53,452 nt of DNA from Saccharospirillaceae bacterium (GTDB taxonomy: Bacteria; Pseudomonadota; Gammaproteobacteria; Pseudomonadales; Natronospirillaceae): NCBI GenBank assembly GCA_007116635.1, contig SKIB01000098.1, positions 1 to 53,452 of the forward strand, in the 5' to 3' direction. The notes under the pieces are model-generated. The model worked only from the letters and a program-made list of their open reading frames with translations. It ran no database searches and was not told the DNA's origin. Made by a program: the position numbers and the translations under genes. This document shows, one piece after another, positions 18,418 to 29,218 of this stretch; the first letter of the stretch is position 1, and the number at the start of each line of letters is the position of its first letter.

Positions 18418-18774
18418 TTACTTACGGATTGGTTTCAAAGGACCTTTACGGGTCCGAGCATTGGTTTTAGTACGCTGACCGCGCACTGGTAAACCACGGC
18501 GGTGGCGAATACCACGGAAGCAACCAAGATCCATCAATCGCTTGATAGACATCTGCACTTCACGACGTAAGTCACCTTCAACAGTAAACTTACCAACTTC
18601 ACCACGCAGAAGATCCAGAGAATCTTCAGCCAATTCGCCAATTTTCTTGGTCGGTTCAATACCGGCAGCAGCACAAATCTGCTTAGCTCGCGTTGAACCA
18701 ATGCCATAAACATAGGTCAACGCGATTACAGTGTGCTTACTATCGGGAACGTTGACGCCTGCAATACGGGCCAT
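18418..18774 (-). CDS. rpsM: 30S ribosomal protein S13
   Basis: S13 of the small-subunit head, forming intersubunit bridges and contacting the P-site tRNA with its basic tail. It starts [19 protein letters not shown], has the [12 protein letters not shown] helix-turn motif and ends with [16 protein letters not shown]. 118 aa, same as E. coli. It is the first gene of the alpha operon; its 109-bp upstream gap carries two hairpins. Confidence 0.99.
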   Translation of the reverse strand: MARIAGVNVPDSKHTVIALTYVYGIGSTRAKQICAAAGIEPTKKIGELAEDSLDLLRGEVGKFTVEGDLRREVQMSIKRLMDLGCFRGIRHRRGLPVRGQRTKTNARTRKGPLKPIRK

Positions 18775-18883
18775 TTTTATCTCCGATTATCAAAAATAGG
18801 GTTTACCTATTTGTCTTCTCAACCGCTACGAAAGGGGCGAAAGGATAATGCTTGCTTGCACAAAATGCAAGCAAGCATTGACA
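18775..18883 (-). promoter_or_regulatory. rpmJ-rpsM intercistronic region with perfect 14-bp hairpin (candidate alpha-operon leader)
   Basis: A perfect inverted repeat of 14 bp with a 5-nt loop (arms 18847-18860 and 18866-18879) starts four bases after the rpmJ stop. A second hairpin, AAATAGG-GTTTA-CCTATTT (18794-18812 plus strand), lies just before the rpsM ribosome site. In E. coli this gap holds the S4-binding pseudoknot; whether that fold exists here I cannot tell. Confidence 0.55.
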
Positions 18884-18997
18884 TCAACCCTGACGTTGCT
18901 TGTGCTTAGGATCTGTACAGATCACTCGAACAGAACCATTGCGTCGAATAATTTTACAATTACGACACATGGCTTTAACTGAAGCGCGAACTTTCAT
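18884..18997 (-). CDS. rpmJ: 50S ribosomal protein L36
   Basis: L36, a 37-aa zinc-ribbon protein of the large subunit. The translation begins [15 protein letters not shown] and ends DPKHKQRQG, with the zinc ligands CxxC, a later Cys (VICTD) and His (KHKQ) all present, so this is the zinc-binding (C+) form. It is placed between secY and rpsM, as in E. coli. Confidence 0.97.
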   Translation of the reverse strand: MKVRASVKAMCRNCKIIRRNGSVRVICTDPKHKQRQG

Positions 18998-19012
18998 GAC
19001 TCACTCCAAGGG

Positions 19013-20353
19013 TCAACGGCCTAAACCGCCACCCATACCTTTAAGATTAGATTTTTTCATCAGGCTAGCATACTGGTGACTCATCAGATGGCTTTGCACC
19101 TGCGACATAAAGTCCATTAGCACCACCACCACGATCAACACCGATGTTCCACCAAAGAAGAAAGGGGCATTCGCGGCCATCACCAAACCCTGGGGTATCA
19201 GTGACACACCAGCTAGGTAAACAGCACCAAAGAAAGTCAAACGTGAAGTCACACCATCAATATACTTGGTGGTTTGTTCACCAGGGCGGATACCTGGAAC
19301 AAAAGCACCTGAGCGCTTGAGGTTCTCTGAAATATCACGCGGATTAAAAGTAACCGCAGTATAGAAATAACAGAAGAACACAATGGCAGCTACGAACAAC
19401 ACATTGTATAGAGGCTGATTTGGGCCAAGTAACAATGCAATGTCTTGCAACCAATCAAAGCCTTCAGCACTGCCAAACCAAGTACCCAGAGATGCCGGGA
19501 ACAGCAACAAGCTGCTGGCAAAGATCACCGGAATCACACCGGCCATATTTAATTTTAATGGCAGGTGCGAACTTGGCTGTGCATAGGTCTGACGACCTTG
19601 CTGACGCTTAGCATAATTAATGGTGATACGACGCTGCATTCTTTCAATGAACACAACAAAGGTCACAACGGCAATGGCTAAGAAAGCAATGGCAAGTAGC
19701 ACTAGAATGTGAATATTACCGGTTCGAGCAGACTCAAAGGACTGACCAAATGCTCCAGGTAAACCTGCAACGATACCAGCAAAAATTAGCATCGAAATGC
19801 CATTGCCAATACCACGCTCAGTAATCTGCTCACCCAACCACATCATAAACATGGTGCCAGAGGTAAGGGTTACCATACCCACAAAGTAAAACTGCCAACC
19901 GACAGAACCATCAACTTCAGTAATAGCGATACCGCCTGATGCCAAACCAACGGAAATAGCAAAAGACTGAATCAAAGCTAGCACCAAAGTACCGTAACGG
20001 GTGTACTGAGTCATCTTACGACGACCAGACTCACCCTCTTTCTTTAGCTGAGCTAAGGCAGGGCTCACCACTGTCAACAGCTGCATGATGATGGACGCAC
20101 TGATGTACGGCATGATACCCAAGGCAAAGATACTCATACGCTCCAATGAACCACCTGAAAACATATTGAACATGCTCAAAATGGTGTCGCTGTTGCGATT
20201 GAAGAAATCCGCCATACTATTAGGGTCAACACCAGGAACTGGAATGTGAGCACCTATACGGTAAACTAACAGCGCCAGCGCCAGAAACAACAGTCGGCTT
20301 TTTAATTCAGCCAATCCACCCGTACCGCTGGGCAATGAACCTTGCTTTGCCAT
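19013..20353 (-). CDS. secY: Protein translocase subunit SecY
   Basis: Channel subunit of the SecYEG translocon in the inner membrane. 446 aa (E. coli 443) with ten membrane segments. Recognisable parts are the plug-region start [46 protein letters not shown], and the cytoplasmic loop with [17 protein letters not shown], which contacts SecA and the ribosome. It follows rplO by five bases in the spc operon. Confidence 0.99.
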   Translation of the reverse strand: MAKQGSLPSGTGGLAELKSRLLFLALALLVYRIGAHIPVPGVDPNSMADFFNRNSDTILSMFNMFSGGSLERMSIFALGIMPYISASIIMQLLTVVSPALAQLKKEGESGRRKMTQYTRYGTLVLALIQSFAISVGLASGGIAITEVDGSVGWQFYFVGMVTLTSGTMFMMWLGEQITERGIGNGISMLIFAGIVAGLPGAFGQSFESARTGNIHILVLLAIAFLAIAVVTFVVFIERMQRRITINYAKRQQGRQTYAQPSSHLPLKLNMAGVIPVIFASSLLLFPASLGTWFGSAEGFDWLQDIALLLGPNQPLYNVLFVAAIVFFCYFYTAVTFNPRDISENLKRSGAFVPGIRPGEQTTKYIDGVTSRLTFFGAVYLAGVSLIPQGLVMAANAPFFFGGTSVLIVVVVLMDFMSQVQSHLMSHQYASLMKKSNLKGMGGGLGR

Positions 20354-20357
20354 GCTT

Positions 20358-20792
20358 TTATTCCTCTACCTTGCCACCGGCTGCTTCAATAGCAGCACGT
20401 GCACCTTTAGTAACCGCTAGGCCTTTGACAGTAACGGCTTTTTCCAGTTTGCCAGATAGAATAACGCGAGCGCGCTCCATATCATGGCGTACCAGATCAG
20501 CAGCTTTCAAAGCAGCCAAATCGATTACTTCAGCTTCAACCTTGGCTAATTCGTGCAGACGAATTTCAACAGTGCTAACTGCCATACGCGAAGTAAAACC
20601 AAACTTTGGCAAACGACGCTGCAATGGCTGTTGACCACCTTCGAAACCTGGGCGAATTTTGCCACCGGAACGAGAGGTCTGACCCTTGTGACCGCGACCA
20701 CCGGTTTTACCTAGACCGCTACCAATACCACGGCCTAAGCGCTTTTTACCTGGACGTGAACCTGGCTCTGGACTCAGAGTATTCAGATACAT
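20358..20792 (-). CDS. rplO: 50S ribosomal protein L15
   Basis: L15, a late-assembling 23S rRNA-binding protein. N-terminal half is basic and Gly-rich with [20 protein letters not shown] and [13 protein letters not shown]; the C-terminal half is globular and ends in [12 protein letters not shown]. 144 aa, same as E. coli. Confidence 0.99.
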   Translation of the reverse strand: MYLNTLSPEPGSRPGKKRLGRGIGSGLGKTGGRGHKGQTSRSGGKIRPGFEGGQQPLQRRLPKFGFTSRMAVSTVEIRLHELAKVEAEVIDLAALKAADLVRHDMERARVILSGKLEKAVTVKGLAVTKGARAAIEAAGGKVEE

Positions 20793-20793
20793 C

Positions 20794-20979
20794 TTATTCT
20801 CCTACTACACGTACCATGTAGTTAACCTTGTTGATCATGCCGCGTACAGAAGGAGTATCTTCCAGTTCGCGAACCTGATGCAGTTTGCTCAGACCCAGCC
20901 CCTTAACACAAAGGCGGTGCTTTGGCTGCGCGCCGATTGGGCTGCGGAACAACTGTACTTTAATAGTTTGCTTAGCCAT
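20794..20979 (-). CDS. rpmD: 50S ribosomal protein L30
   Basis: L30, a small RNA-binding protein of the large subunit. It has the family pattern [21 protein letters not shown] followed by [20 protein letters not shown]. 61 aa, about the usual length (E. coli 59). Separated from rpsE and rplO by one to three bases. Confidence 0.98.
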   Translation of the reverse strand: MAKQTIKVQLFRSPIGAQPKHRLCVKGLGLSKLHQVRELEDTPSVRGMINKVNYMVRVVGE

Positions 20980-20982
20980 GGT

Positions 20983-21495
20983 TTACCCCAGAATATCTTC
21001 AACAGACTTGCCGCGCTTGGCAGCAACGTCATCTGGTGAGCGCATGTTCATCAAACCTTTAACGGTTGCACGAACCACGTTTACCGGATTAGTTGAGCCG
21101 TAGCACTTAGCCAAAACGTTCTGTACACCGGCGATCTCAAGCACGGCGCGCATTGCACCACCAGCAATTACACCAGTACCATCAGAAGCAGGCTGCATGT
21201 ATACCTTAGAGGCACCATGACGAGCACGAACAGGATACTGCAGCGTAGTACCACTCAAAGATACATTGACCATGTTGCGACGAGCTTGTTCGGTAGCCTT
21301 TTGAATGGCAGCGGGAACTTCACGTGCTTTACCACGACCAAAGCCTACTTTGCCGTTTCCGTCACCCACTACTACCAGAGCAGTGAAGCCGAAAATACGA
21401 CCACCTTTAACAACCTTGGCTACACGGTTAACCTGAACCAGCTTTTCCTGCAGCTCGGGTTGTGCAGCTTGCAACTGCTGTTCATTGTTAGACAT
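20983..21495 (-). CDS. rpsE: 30S ribosomal protein S5
   Basis: S5 of the decoding-site region, involved in fidelity and mRNA unwinding. It has the dsRBD-like N-terminal domain ([34 protein letters not shown]) and C-terminal [16 protein letters not shown]. An in-frame GTG lies three codons upstream, but ATG 21495 has the better-placed AAGG ribosome site and gives 170 aa (E. coli 167). Confidence 0.98.
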   Translation of the reverse strand: MSNNEQQLQAAQPELQEKLVQVNRVAKVVKGGRIFGFTALVVVGDGNGKVGFGRGKAREVPAAIQKATEQARRNMVNVSLSGTTLQYPVRARHGASKVYMQPASDGTGVIAGGAMRAVLEIAGVQNVLAKCYGSTNPVNVVRATVKGLMNMRSPDDVAAKRGKSVEDILG

Positions 21496-21506
21496 AGTTA
21501 TCACCC

Positions 21507-21857
21507 TTAGAATTGCAGACCAGCAGCACGGGCTGCATCAGCCAGCGCTTTGATACGACCGTGATATTTGAAACCTGAACGGTCAAAAGCGACCGTCTCA
21601 ATGCCAGCAGCTTTAGCGCGCTCAGCAATCAGAGTTCCAACCTTGGCTGCCGCTTCAACGTTGCCTGTTGCGCCATCACGCAAGGAGGCTTCAACAGTTG
21701 AAGCACAAACCAATACTTTGCTACCACAGGCAGACAGCACTTGGGCATAAATATGACGTGGAGTGCGGTGTACCGCCAAACGTACAGCACCTAGTTCACG
21801 CATTTTGATGCGTGATCGAAGGGCACGACGCAGACGAGCAGATTTTTTATCAAGCAT
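21507..21857 (-). CDS. rplR: 50S ribosomal protein L18
   Basis: L18 binds 5S rRNA and helps attach it to the 50S subunit. It shows [30 protein letters not shown] and the conserved end [20 protein letters not shown]. 116 aa (E. coli 117). Confidence 0.99.
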   Translation of the reverse strand: MLDKKSARLRRALRSRIKMRELGAVRLAVHRTPRHIYAQVLSACGSKVLVCASTVEASLRDGATGNVEAAAKVGTLIAERAKAAGIETVAFDRSGFKYHGRIKALADAARAAGLQF

Positions 21858-21872
21858 AATATTTGCCCTACC

Positions 21873-22406
21873 TTATTTCTTCTTGGCTTCTTTACGACGA
21901 ACATTTTCGTCAGAGTAGCGAACGCCCTTACCTTTATAAGGCTCTGGAGCACGGTACTCACGAATTTCCGCCGCGACCTGACCAACCTGTTGCTTATCAA
22001 CACCGCGTATAACAACCTCGGTTTGTGTAGGCGTCTCAACAGTAATACCCGCGGGTACAACATAGTCGACAGGATGTGAAAAACCTAAGGATAAACTCAG
22101 AGTATTGCCCTGAGCCTTGGCACGATAACCCACACCAACCAGTTGCAGCTTTTTCTCAAAACCTTGAGAAACACCCACAACCATGTTGTTTAGTAGAGCA
22201 CGGGTTGTGCCAGACATAGCAACTGAAGACTTACCACCGTCGCGCGGTGCAACGCTGATTACATTGTCTTCAATCTTTATTTCAACACTGGCGTGCAAGT
22301 TAAGATCCAAAGTACCCTTGCTACCATTAATGGTAACCAAAGAACCAGCCTGCTTAACTTCAACGCCCTTAGGCAAATTAATGGGAGCCTTACCAATACG
22401 TGACAT
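21873..22406 (-). CDS. rplF: 50S ribosomal protein L6
   Basis: L6, located near the factor-binding centre of the large subunit. Starts [17 protein letters not shown], contains [18 protein letters not shown] and the C-terminal signature [14 protein letters not shown]. 177 aa, same as E. coli. Confidence 0.99.
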   Translation of the reverse strand: MSRIGKAPINLPKGVEVKQAGSLVTINGSKGTLDLNLHASVEIKIEDNVISVAPRDGGKSSVAMSGTTRALLNNMVVGVSQGFEKKLQLVGVGYRAKAQGNTLSLSLGFSHPVDYVVPAGITVETPTQTEVVIRGVDKQQVGQVAAEIREYRAPEPYKGKGVRYSDENVRRKEAKKK

Positions 22407-22417
22407 GTTAATACTCC

Positions 22418-22810
22418 TTAGAATACTTCGCAGATAACTTCACCGCCCAAACCAGCTTTACGAGCTTGGTGGTCAGTCATCATGCCTTTGGAAGTAGAAA
22501 CGATGGCAACACCCAGGCCGTCAGATACCTTTGGCAACTCTTTAGCACCACGGTAACGACGTAGCCCTGGACGGCTTATGCGTTTGATAGACTCTATCAC
22601 TGGACGGCCTTCGAAATACTTTAATTCAAGGCTCAGTACAGCTTTCACATCACCTTCAACGCTAACATCTGCAATATAGCCTTCGTTCTTTAGAACTTGA
22701 GCAATTGCGTACTTAACCTTTGAAGACGGCATTGCAACAACAGGCTTTCCAGCCATTTGTGCATTACGGATACGGGTAAACATATCCGCTAGGGTGTCTT
22801 GCATACTCAT
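22418..22810 (-). CDS. rpsH: 30S ribosomal protein S8
   Basis: S8 binds the central domain of 16S rRNA and in E. coli represses the spc operon. An open extension of 17 codons precedes ATG 22810, but the protein from there ([19 protein letters not shown]) aligns with the family start. C-terminal signature is [20 protein letters not shown]. 130 aa, same as E. coli. Confidence 0.98.
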   Translation of the reverse strand: MSMQDTLADMFTRIRNAQMAGKPVVAMPSSKVKYAIAQVLKNEGYIADVSVEGDVKAVLSLELKYFEGRPVIESIKRISRPGLRRYRGAKELPKVSDGLGVAIVSTSKGMMTDHQARKAGLGGEVICEVF

Positions 22811-22889
22811 GCAGTATTTTTCCTCATATGTGCAGCAAAATGCGGTAGCCGGGGTTGGCATACACCAACCCCGGCCCAGTCCACTTCGC

Positions 22890-23195
22890 TTACCAGCTGG
22901 CTTTTTTCAGACCTGGGACGTTACCCAGCATCATTTGTTCACGCAGCTTATTACGACTCAGGCCAAACTTACGGTATACACCGTGCGGACGACCTGTCAT
23001 CTGACAACGATTACGACCCCGAGATGGGCTCGAATCGCGTGGCAGTTGTTGCAGCTTCATCATGGCATCCCAACGATCTTCGTCAGAAGTACCTGGATGA
23101 CTGACTAGCTTCTTTAATTCAGCACGTTTGGCAGCAAACTTAGCAGCAAGCTTAGCACGCTTAGCTTCACGAGCCTTCATACTTTCTTTGGCCAT
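22890..23195 (-). CDS. rpsN: 30S ribosomal protein S14
   Basis: S14 of the small-subunit head. This is the long, zinc-free form (101 aa, as E. coli), with [20 protein letters not shown] and the end [10 protein letters not shown]. The Cys4 set of the short zinc-binding form is absent. Confidence 0.99.
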   Translation of the reverse strand: MAKESMKAREAKRAKLAAKFAAKRAELKKLVSHPGTSDEDRWDAMMKLQQLPRDSSPSRGRNRCQMTGRPHGVYRKFGLSRNKLREQMMLGNVPGLKKASW

Positions 23196-23206
23196 TATTC
23201 TACTCC

Positions 23207-23746
23207 TTAACCACGGAATGGGAAAGACAAAGCTTTTAACAAAGCCAAGCCTTCTTGGTTAGTACGAGCCGTGGTGGTGATAGTGATATCCAGACCACGA
23301 ACCTTATCCACCTTATCGTATTCGATTTCGGGGAAGATGATCTGCTCACGCACACCCATGGAGTAGTTACCACGACCATCAAAGCTCTTAGGGCTGATAC
23401 CGCGGAAGTCACGCACACGTGGCAACGAAATATCAACCAAACGGTCTAAAAAGTCCCACATGCGATCAGCACGCAGAGTTACTTTACAACCGATCGGCCA
23501 ACCTTCACGGATTTTAAAACCAGCAACTGATTTGCGAGCTACTGTAACTACTGGCTTTTGACCAGCAATGGCAGTGAGATCAGCAACAGCGGCTTCAATT
23601 TGCTTTTTATCGCCAATGGCTTCGCCAACACCCATGTTCAGGGTGACCTTGGTGATGCGTGGCACTTCCATGACGTTCTTCAAGCCCAGCTCTTGCTGAA
23701 GAGCCTGACGAACAGAGTCACGATACAAAGTCTTTAATCTTGACAT
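23207..23746 (-). CDS. rplE: 50S ribosomal protein L5
   Basis: L5 binds 5S rRNA and contacts the P-site tRNA. Landmarks are [35 protein letters not shown] and the end [11 protein letters not shown]-like [16 protein letters not shown]. 179 aa, same as E. coli. Confidence 0.99.
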   Translation of the reverse strand: MSRLKTLYRDSVRQALQQELGLKNVMEVPRITKVTLNMGVGEAIGDKKQIEAAVADLTAIAGQKPVVTVARKSVAGFKIREGWPIGCKVTLRADRMWDFLDRLVDISLPRVRDFRGISPKSFDGRGNYSMGVREQIIFPEIEYDKVDKVRGLDITITTTARTNQEGLALLKALSFPFRG

Positions 23747-23756
23747 AATCTGCTCC

Positions 23757-24086
23757 TTAGGCTCCTAGCTGTTTTTTGTTGGACTTAAAGATACGCACCT
23801 TGGTGCCATCTTCAAGGATTTGGAAGCCAACGCGGTCACCCTTACCTGTTTCAGGGTTGAAAATGGCGACATTAGAAATGGCCATCAAGGCTTCCTTCTC
23901 AATGATACCACCCTGAATGTTCAGGTTTGGGTTAGGCTTCTGGTGTTTCTTAATTAGATTGACACCCTGCACCAAAACGCGCAGACCTTTCTGCTCGTCC
24001 TGTACTACCTTGGTAATCTTGCCACGCTTGCCCTTGTCACGGCCAGCGATGACAATGACTTCATCACCAGTTCGAAGTTTTCTCAT
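23757..24086 (-). CDS. rplX: 50S ribosomal protein L24
   Basis: L24, an assembly initiator at the 5' end of 23S rRNA. It has the KOW motif region [18 protein letters not shown] and [15 protein letters not shown]. 109 aa (E. coli 104). Confidence 0.98.
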   Translation of the reverse strand: MRKLRTGDEVIVIAGRDKGKRGKITKVVQDEQKGLRVLVQGVNLIKKHQKPNPNLNIQGGIIEKEALMAISNVAIFNPETGKGDRVGFQILEDGTKVRIFKSNKKQLGA

Positions 24087-24124
24087 TATATCTCTCCACT
24101 TCCTGCTACCGTCTCATGCTGTGA

Positions 24125-24493
24125 TTACAGCACTTCCGGAGCCAGGGAAATGATTTTCATGAATTTTTCAGTACGCAGTTCACGAGTCACTGGTCCGAAA
24201 ATACGTGTACCCACAGGCACTAAGTTAGTGTTCAAAATAACCGCTGAATTGGTATCAAAACGGATAATTGAACCGTCAGGGCGACGTACACCGGCTTTGG
24301 TTCGCACCACTACCGCGTTCATTACCTGACCTTTCTTTACTTTGCCACGTGGGATGGCTTCTTTGACCGACACCTTAATGATGTCGCCAACGCGTGCATA
24401 ACGGCGATGAGAACCACCCAACACCTTAATACACATAACTTTCTTGGCGCCGCTGTTATCCGCAACGTCAAGAGTGGTCTGCGTTTGAATCAT
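24125..24493 (-). CDS. rplN: 50S ribosomal protein L14
   Basis: L14, an intersubunit-face protein and the docking site for silencing factor RsfS. Starts [19 protein letters not shown]; contains [18 protein letters not shown]. 122 aa (E. coli 123). It is the first gene of the spc operon. Confidence 0.99.
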   Translation of the reverse strand: MIQTQTTLDVADNSGAKKVMCIKVLGGSHRRYARVGDIIKVSVKEAIPRGKVKKGQVMNAVVVRTKAGVRRPDGSIIRFDTNSAVILNTNLVPVGTRIFGPVTRELRTEKFMKIISLAPEVL

Positions 24494-24529
24494 AAATCAA
24501 ACCCTCAATTAAATCGCGATATTGATGAA

Positions 24530-24787
24530 CTAAACGCTTGGAGCACGTTCATCAATACTTACTAAGCGCCAAGTTTTTGTTTTTGAGTACGGAGCGCACT
24601 CAACAATGGTCACCAAATCGCCTTCAGTACACTCATTCTTTTCATCATGAGCGTGCAGCTTGGTAGATTTGCGCACAAACTTTCCATAAATTGGATGCTG
24701 TTCGCGACGCTCAATCAACACAGTGATGGATTGGTCACCCTTGTTACTGACCACACGGCCAGTCACGGTACGAGCATTTCCTGCCAT
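24530..24787 (-). CDS. rpsQ: 30S ribosomal protein S17
   Basis: S17, a primary 16S rRNA-binding OB-fold protein. It has [32 protein letters not shown] and the [12 protein letters not shown]-like end [13 protein letters not shown]. 85 aa (E. coli 84). It is the last gene of the S10 operon. Confidence 0.99.
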   Translation of the reverse strand: MAGNARTVTGRVVSNKGDQSITVLIERREQHPIYGKFVRKSTKLHAHDEKNECTEGDLVTIVECAPYSKTKTWRLVSIDERAPSV

Positions 24788-24789
24788 GA

Positions 24790-24981
24790 TTAGTTACCTG
24801 CCTTTTGCGTCAGAACGGTTTTAATGCGGGCAACATCGCGACGCGTCTGTTTGATCAGATGAGTTTGCGCCAACTGGCGGGTAGTCATCTGCATACGCAG
24901 TTTGAATTGCTCACGCAGTTTTTCAAGTAACAGTTGATTGAGTTCTTCAACTGACTTTTCACGTAGTTCGTTTGCTTTCAT
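24790..24981 (-). CDS. rpmC: 50S ribosomal protein L29
   Basis: L29, a two-helix protein at the exit tunnel, part of the SRP and trigger-factor docking site. [16 protein letters not shown] and LVQTHLIKQ-like [16 protein letters not shown] fit the family. 63 aa, same as E. coli. Its start overlaps the rplP stop by one base. Confidence 0.98.
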   Translation of the reverse strand: MKANELREKSVEELNQLLLEKLREQFKLRMQMTTRQLAQTHLIKQTRRDVARIKTVLTQKAGN

Positions 24982-25394
24982 TACATCACCGTCCGCTTAA
25001 CAAAGGTGGTAGCAACAGGCAACTTGGCAGCAGCAAGAGTGAAGGCTTCACGTGTGATTTCTTCGTTCACACCTTCCATCTCAAACAACATTTTACCTGG
25101 TTGAATCTCGGCCACCCAATATTCAACATTACCCTTACCTTTACCCATACGAACTTCTAATGGCTTCTCGGTAATAGGCTTGTCTGGAAACACACGAATC
25201 CAAATTTTACCACCACGACGTACGCGACGGTTAATGGCACGACGTGCTGATTCGATTTGGCGCGCAGTGATGCGACCACGGCTGATGGCTTTAAGGCCAA
25301 ACTCACCGAAGCTCACTTTGTTACCGCGCTGTGCCAAACCACGATTACGGCCCTTATGGACCTTGCGGAATTTTACGCGTTTAGGTTGCAGCAT
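24981..25394 (-). CDS. rplP: 50S ribosomal protein L16
   Basis: L16 organises the A-site tRNA region and is essential late in 50S assembly. It starts [19 protein letters not shown] and includes [28 protein letters not shown] and [13 protein letters not shown]. 137 aa (E. coli 136). Confidence 0.99.
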   Translation of the reverse strand: MLQPKRVKFRKVHKGRNRGLAQRGNKVSFGEFGLKAISRGRITARQIESARRAINRRVRRGGKIWIRVFPDKPITEKPLEVRMGKGKGNVEYWVAEIQPGKMLFEMEGVNEEITREAFTLAAAKLPVATTFVKRTVM

Positions 25395-25405
25395 GACTCA
25401 ACTCC

Positions 25406-26089
25406 TCACTTAGCAGCTTTCTTTTTCGGAGCCTTAGCTTGCGCACGTACAGCTTCGATACCACCCAGTACTTCACCTTTATAGATCCATACCTTGATGC
25501 CGATGATGCCGTATGTGGTCAGAGCTTCAGCCGTGCTGTAATCAATATCAGCACGCAGAGTATGCAGAGGCACACGACCGTCACGTGACCATTCGGTACG
25601 AGCGATTTCCGCACCACCCAAACGACCAGAGATCTGAATCTTGATACCTTCAGCACCGGCACGCATTGCGTTCTGGATCGCACGCTTCATCGCACGACGG
25701 AACATAACACGGCGCTCTAACTGAGACGCAACATTCTGTGCAGTTAAACGCGCATCCATATCAGGCTTGCGAATTTCTTCGATGTTGATATGCACTGCAA
25801 CGCCCATCTTAGCAGATAGATCGTTACGCAGTTTTTCAACATCTTCACCCTTTTTACCAATGATGATTCCAGGGCGAGCCGTGTGAATGGTCACACGGGC
25901 GTTATTGGCTGGACGCTCAATAACGATTCGGCTAACAGAGGCCTTTTCTAATTTCTTTTCCAGATACTCACGTACCTGAATGTCATTAAACAGCTTGTTA
26001 GCATAGGATTTGCTATCGGCATACCATACGGAATTATGATCCTTAGTGATGCCGAGGCGAATACCATTGGGATGTACTTTCTGACCCAT
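25406..26089 (-). CDS. rpsC: 30S ribosomal protein S3
   Basis: S3, part of the mRNA entry helicase on the small subunit. It has the opening [14 protein letters not shown], the KH domain [17 protein letters not shown], and the C-terminal domain with [20 protein letters not shown]. 227 aa; the tail is basic. Confidence 0.99.
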   Translation of the reverse strand: MGQKVHPNGIRLGITKDHNSVWYADSKSYANKLFNDIQVREYLEKKLEKASVSRIVIERPANNARVTIHTARPGIIIGKKGEDVEKLRNDLSAKMGVAVHINIEEIRKPDMDARLTAQNVASQLERRVMFRRAMKRAIQNAMRAGAEGIKIQISGRLGGAEIARTEWSRDGRVPLHTLRADIDYSTAEALTTYGIIGIKVWIYKGEVLGGIEAVRAQAKAPKKKAAK

Positions 26090-26099
26090 GACAGACTCC

Positions 26100-26429
26100 T
26101 TACTCGGATACTTTGACCGTGATGTGACAAGTGCGTTTCAGCACACGATCCGCACGGCCTTTTGCCCGAGGACGGATGCGCTTCATTACCATGCCTTCGT
26201 CAACGAAGACAGTAGTCACTCGAAGCTCATCGACATCGGCACCATTGTTGTGTTCCGCATTAGCAATCGCAGATTCCAAAACCTTCTTAACCAAAGCAGC
26301 GCCTTTTTTGGGGCTGAAAGTTAAGATGTTTAAAGCTTCTTCGACCTTTTTACCACGGATCATATCGACGACTAGGCGCGCTTTCTGAGAAGAAAGACGA
26401 GCACCACGCAATACAGCTTGTACTTCCAT
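26100..26429 (-). CDS. rplV: 50S ribosomal protein L22
   Basis: L22, whose long beta-hairpin lines the peptide exit tunnel. [23 protein letters not shown], the hairpin [20 protein letters not shown] and the end CHITVKVSE fit the family. 109 aa (E. coli 110). No insertion or deletion of the macrolide-resistance type is evident in the hairpin. Confidence 0.99.
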   Translation of the reverse strand: MEVQAVLRGARLSSQKARLVVDMIRGKKVEEALNILTFSPKKGAALVKKVLESAIANAEHNNGADVDELRVTTVFVDEGMVMKRIRPRAKGRADRVLKRTCHITVKVSE

Positions 26430-26440
26430 CTTAATACCTC

Positions 26441-26716
26441 TTAGCGCTTAGCTTTTTTATCAGCTTGGTGACCTTTGAACGTACGCGTCAAAGCAAACTC
26501 ACCTAGTTTATGACCGACCATGTCTTCTGTGATAAACACTGGAACATGTTGGCGTCCGTTATGGACTGCAATGGTCAACCCAACGAAATCAGGGAAGATA
26601 GTGCTTCGGCGAGACCAGGTTTTAATTGGTTTTTTGTCGCCTTTATCAATTGCAGTCTCTACCTTTTTCAGCAGATGAAGGTCAATAAATGGACCTTTTT
26701 TCAGTGAACGTGGCAC
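26441..26716 (-). CDS. rpsS: 30S ribosomal protein S19
   Basis: S19 of the small-subunit head, forming a bridge with S13. It starts [19 protein letters not shown] and contains [18 protein letters not shown] and [16 protein letters not shown]. 91 aa (E. coli 92). Confidence 0.99.
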   Translation of the reverse strand: MPRSLKKGPFIDLHLLKKVETAIDKGDKKPIKTWSRRSTIFPDFVGLTIAVHNGRQHVPVFITEDMVGHKLGEFALTRTFKGHQADKKAKR

Positions 26717-26737
26717 AGCCTATTCCTCTTAAAAAAA

Positions 26738-27565
26738 TTACTTCGCTGAACGACGACGTACGATTAATTTATCGGTACGCTTGTTCTTACGAGTTTTATA
26801 ACCCTTGGTAGGCACGCCCCAAGGAGTGACAGGGTGACGACCACCACTGGTACGACCTTCACCACCACCATGTGGGTGGTCAACTGGGTTCATAGCCACA
26901 CCACGTACTGTGGGGCGGATACCACGCCAGCGAGTTGCACCGGCTTTACCCAGTTTGCGCAAGCTGTGTTCGCCATTGCTTACAACGCCAAGGGTGGCAC
27001 GGCAATCAACCAATACTTTACGAACCTCACCAGAACGCAAACGCAAGGTCGCATAAGCACCCTCACGCGCAACCAATTGCACTGAGGCACCTGCAGAACG
27101 AGCCAATTGAGCACCCTTGCCAGGCTTCAACTCGATGCAATGAATGGTGCTACCCACTGGAATGTTGCGTAGCGGCATGGCACTACCAGCTTTAATCGGC
27201 GCACCTGAACCAGAGATCAGATCATCACCGGCTTTTAGACCAGCAGGAGCCACGATGTAGCGACGCTCACCATCGGCATATACCACTAAAGCAATGTGAG
27301 CACTGCGATTGGGATCGTATTCGATACGTTCAATTTTGCCAGGGATACCGTCTTTATTGCGCCTAAAGTCTATAACACGATATTGACGCTTAGAACCACC
27401 ACCAATATGGCGTACGGTAATGCGACCAGTATTGTTACGACCACCGCTCTTGCTACCGGATTCAACCAGTGCAGCATATGGACGACCCTTGTAAAGCCCT
27501 GAGGTGTCAGCCTTGGTAACATGGCGACGACCTGCAGAGGTTGGCTTACATTTAATTACTGCCAT
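26738..27565 (-). CDS. rplB: 50S ribosomal protein L2
   Basis: L2, a universally conserved protein near the peptidyl transferase centre. It has [43 protein letters not shown]-like [17 protein letters not shown] and the C-terminal [19 protein letters not shown] with the conserved histidine. 275 aa (E. coli 273). Confidence 0.99.
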   Translation of the reverse strand: MAVIKCKPTSAGRRHVTKADTSGLYKGRPYAALVESGSKSGGRNNTGRITVRHIGGGSKRQYRVIDFRRNKDGIPGKIERIEYDPNRSAHIALVVYADGERRYIVAPAGLKAGDDLISGSGAPIKAGSAMPLRNIPVGSTIHCIELKPGKGAQLARSAGASVQLVAREGAYATLRLRSGEVRKVLVDCRATLGVVSNGEHSLRKLGKAGATRWRGIRPTVRGVAMNPVDHPHGGGEGRTSGGRHPVTPWGVPTKGYKTRKNKRTDKLIVRRRSAK

Positions 27566-27583
27566 TGTTGTGTACCTCCAGTA

Positions 27584-27880
27584 TTACTCGAAATTCAGGA
27601 AATCAATTTCCTGACCATCAGCCAGACGCACATAAGCTTTTTTGATGTCGTTTTGCTTGCCAAGGCCACGCATGGTTCGCTTAGTTTTGCCTTTTTGTAC
27701 CAGGGTACGCACAGACTCAACATTGACATTAAACAGCATTTCAACAGCAGCTTTAATTTCTGGCTTGGTTGCAGAGGGGATCACTTCAAAAACAACCTGA
27801 GCGTTGCCATCAGCAACAATGGTAGCTTTTTCAGAGATATGAGGACCTGCCAGCACTTTTAATAGACGCTCTTGGTTCAT
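27584..27880 (-). CDS. rplW: 50S ribosomal protein L23
   Basis: L23, the exit-tunnel protein that docks trigger factor and [22 protein letters not shown] and [18 protein letters not shown] fit the family. 98 aa (E. coli 100). The start overlaps the rplD stop by four bases (ATGA). Confidence 0.99.
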   Translation of the reverse strand: MNQERLLKVLAGPHISEKATIVADGNAQVVFEVIPSATKPEIKAAVEMLFNVNVESVRTLVQKGKTKRTMRGLGKQNDIKKAYVRLADGQEIDFLNFE

Positions 27881-28482
27881 ACCAGGGCCTCCTCAACTTT
27901 TTTCAATGCTGCTACCGTCACCAGTACCTTCTGATGGCCGACTAACGAAACAGGATCAAGGCCCTGAACGTCAGTGATGCTTACATGAGGAATGTTACGC
28001 GCAGACAAGAATAGATTTTCAGAAATCTCAGCATCAACAACCAAAACATTTGTTAGATCCAGCTCTTTCATCTTAGCGATGAAGGCTTTAGTTTTTGGTG
28101 TTTCAATATCGAGATTATCAACAACAACCAGACGCTCTTGACGTACTAGTTCAGACCAGATGCACTGCATGGCACCACGGTACATTTTTTTGTTGACCTT
28201 CTGCTCAAAACTACGAGGGCGAGCTGCAAAAGCACGACCACCGCCAACCCAGATAGGGCCAACCGTTGTACCTGCACGAGCGCGACCAGTACCTTTTTGA
28301 CGGAATGGTTTAGCACCACCACCTGCAACTTCGGCACGAGTTTTTTGCTTTTTAGTACCCTGACGACCTGCAGCCATGTAGGCTACAACGACTTGGTGCA
28401 CCAGGTCTTGGTTAAATTCACGAGAGAATGCCACTTCGGACAATTCAACCGCTTGGTTAGAGCCAACTACATTTAGATTCAT
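27877..28482 (-). CDS. rplD: 50S ribosomal protein L4
   Basis: L4, a tunnel-wall protein and in E. coli the autogenous repressor and attenuator of the S10 operon. The extended loop is intact: [20 protein letters not shown] and [19 protein letters not shown]. 201 aa, same as E. coli. The usual L4-responsive leader upstream of rpsJ seems to be missing in this window. Confidence 0.99.
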   Translation of the reverse strand: MNLNVVGSNQAVELSEVAFSREFNQDLVHQVVVAYMAAGRQGTKKQKTRAEVAGGGAKPFRQKGTGRARAGTTVGPIWVGGGRAFAARPRSFEQKVNKKMYRGAMQCIWSELVRQERLVVVDNLDIETPKTKAFIAKMKELDLTNVLVVDAEISENLFLSARNIPHVSITDVQGLDPVSLVGHQKVLVTVAALKKVEEALV

Positions 28483-28492
28483 GGTCTACCCC

Positions 28493-29125
28493 TTATGCCT
28501 TGACTGCTGGTTTAACAATCACGTGCGAGCCTGGAGCACCAGGAACAGCACCACGAATCAACAGCAGGTTACGCTCAGCATCTACGCGAACAACCTGAAG
28601 GTTTTGCGTAGTTACTTTTGCCGAACCCATATGACCAGCCATTTTCTTGCCTTTGAACACCTTACCTGGGCTTTGGTTTTGACCAATAGAGCCTGGAGCA
28701 CGGTGAGACAGGGAGTTACCATGGGTGGCATCTTGCATGCTGAAGTTGTGGCGCTTTACGGCACCCTGGAAACCTTTACCTTTAGAGGTACCGGTCACAT
28801 CAACTTCTTGGCCATCAGCAAAGATTGCAACAGTGATCTCATCACCGGCTTTCAATTCTGCAGCTTGCTCAAGAGTGAATTCGCGAAGGATAGAGCCTGA
28901 TTCAATGCCTGCTTTAGCAAAGTGACCTGCCAAAGGCTTAGAGACATGACTGGCTTTACGAGAACCTGCTGCTAACTGAACGGCTTGATAACCATCAGTT
29001 TCAACAGTTTTGACCTGGGCAACACGGTTGGGTGTTGCTTCAATCACAGTAACCGGAACAGATACGCCCTCGGGTGTAAACACACGAGTCATACCGACTT
29101 TCCGGCCAATTAGACCTAGAGTCAT
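28493..29125 (-). CDS. rplC: 50S ribosomal protein L3
   Basis: L3, an early assembly protein reaching towards the peptidyl transferase centre. It has [17 protein letters not shown], the methylated-Gln region [20 protein letters not shown] and [15 protein letters not shown]. 210 aa (E. coli 209). The ribosome site AAGAGGA overlaps the closing stem of a structured element in the 93-bp gap after rpsJ. Confidence 0.99.
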   Translation of the reverse strand: MTLGLIGRKVGMTRVFTPEGVSVPVTVIEATPNRVAQVKTVETDGYQAVQLAAGSRKASHVSKPLAGHFAKAGIESGSILREFTLEQAAELKAGDEITVAIFADGQEVDVTGTSKGKGFQGAVKRHNFSMQDATHGNSLSHRAPGSIGQNQSPGKVFKGKKMAGHMGSAKVTTQNLQVVRVDAERNLLLIRGAVPGAPGSHVIVKPAVKA

Positions 29126-29218
29126 TTTATTTCCTCTTAATGTACGGGGCTTTATTTACCCGCTATGGCCGCCAATATGGCTGTTACATTAAGCTATATC
29201 TGAATGTGGTGTTAGCAA
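29126..29218 (-). promoter_or_regulatory. Structured rpsJ-rplC intercistronic RNA (three-way-junction-like)
   Basis: On the minus strand a 9-bp closing stem CTTAATGTA/TACATTAAG (29185-29193 with 29136-29144) encloses two hairpins, GCCA-TAT-TGGC and CGGG-N10-CCCG. The 3' arm of the closing stem runs into the rplC ribosome site (TTAAGAGGA, start seven bases on). The gap is longer than the roughly 30 bp I expect from enterobacteria. I infer a translational control element for rplC and following genes. Confidence 0.5.
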
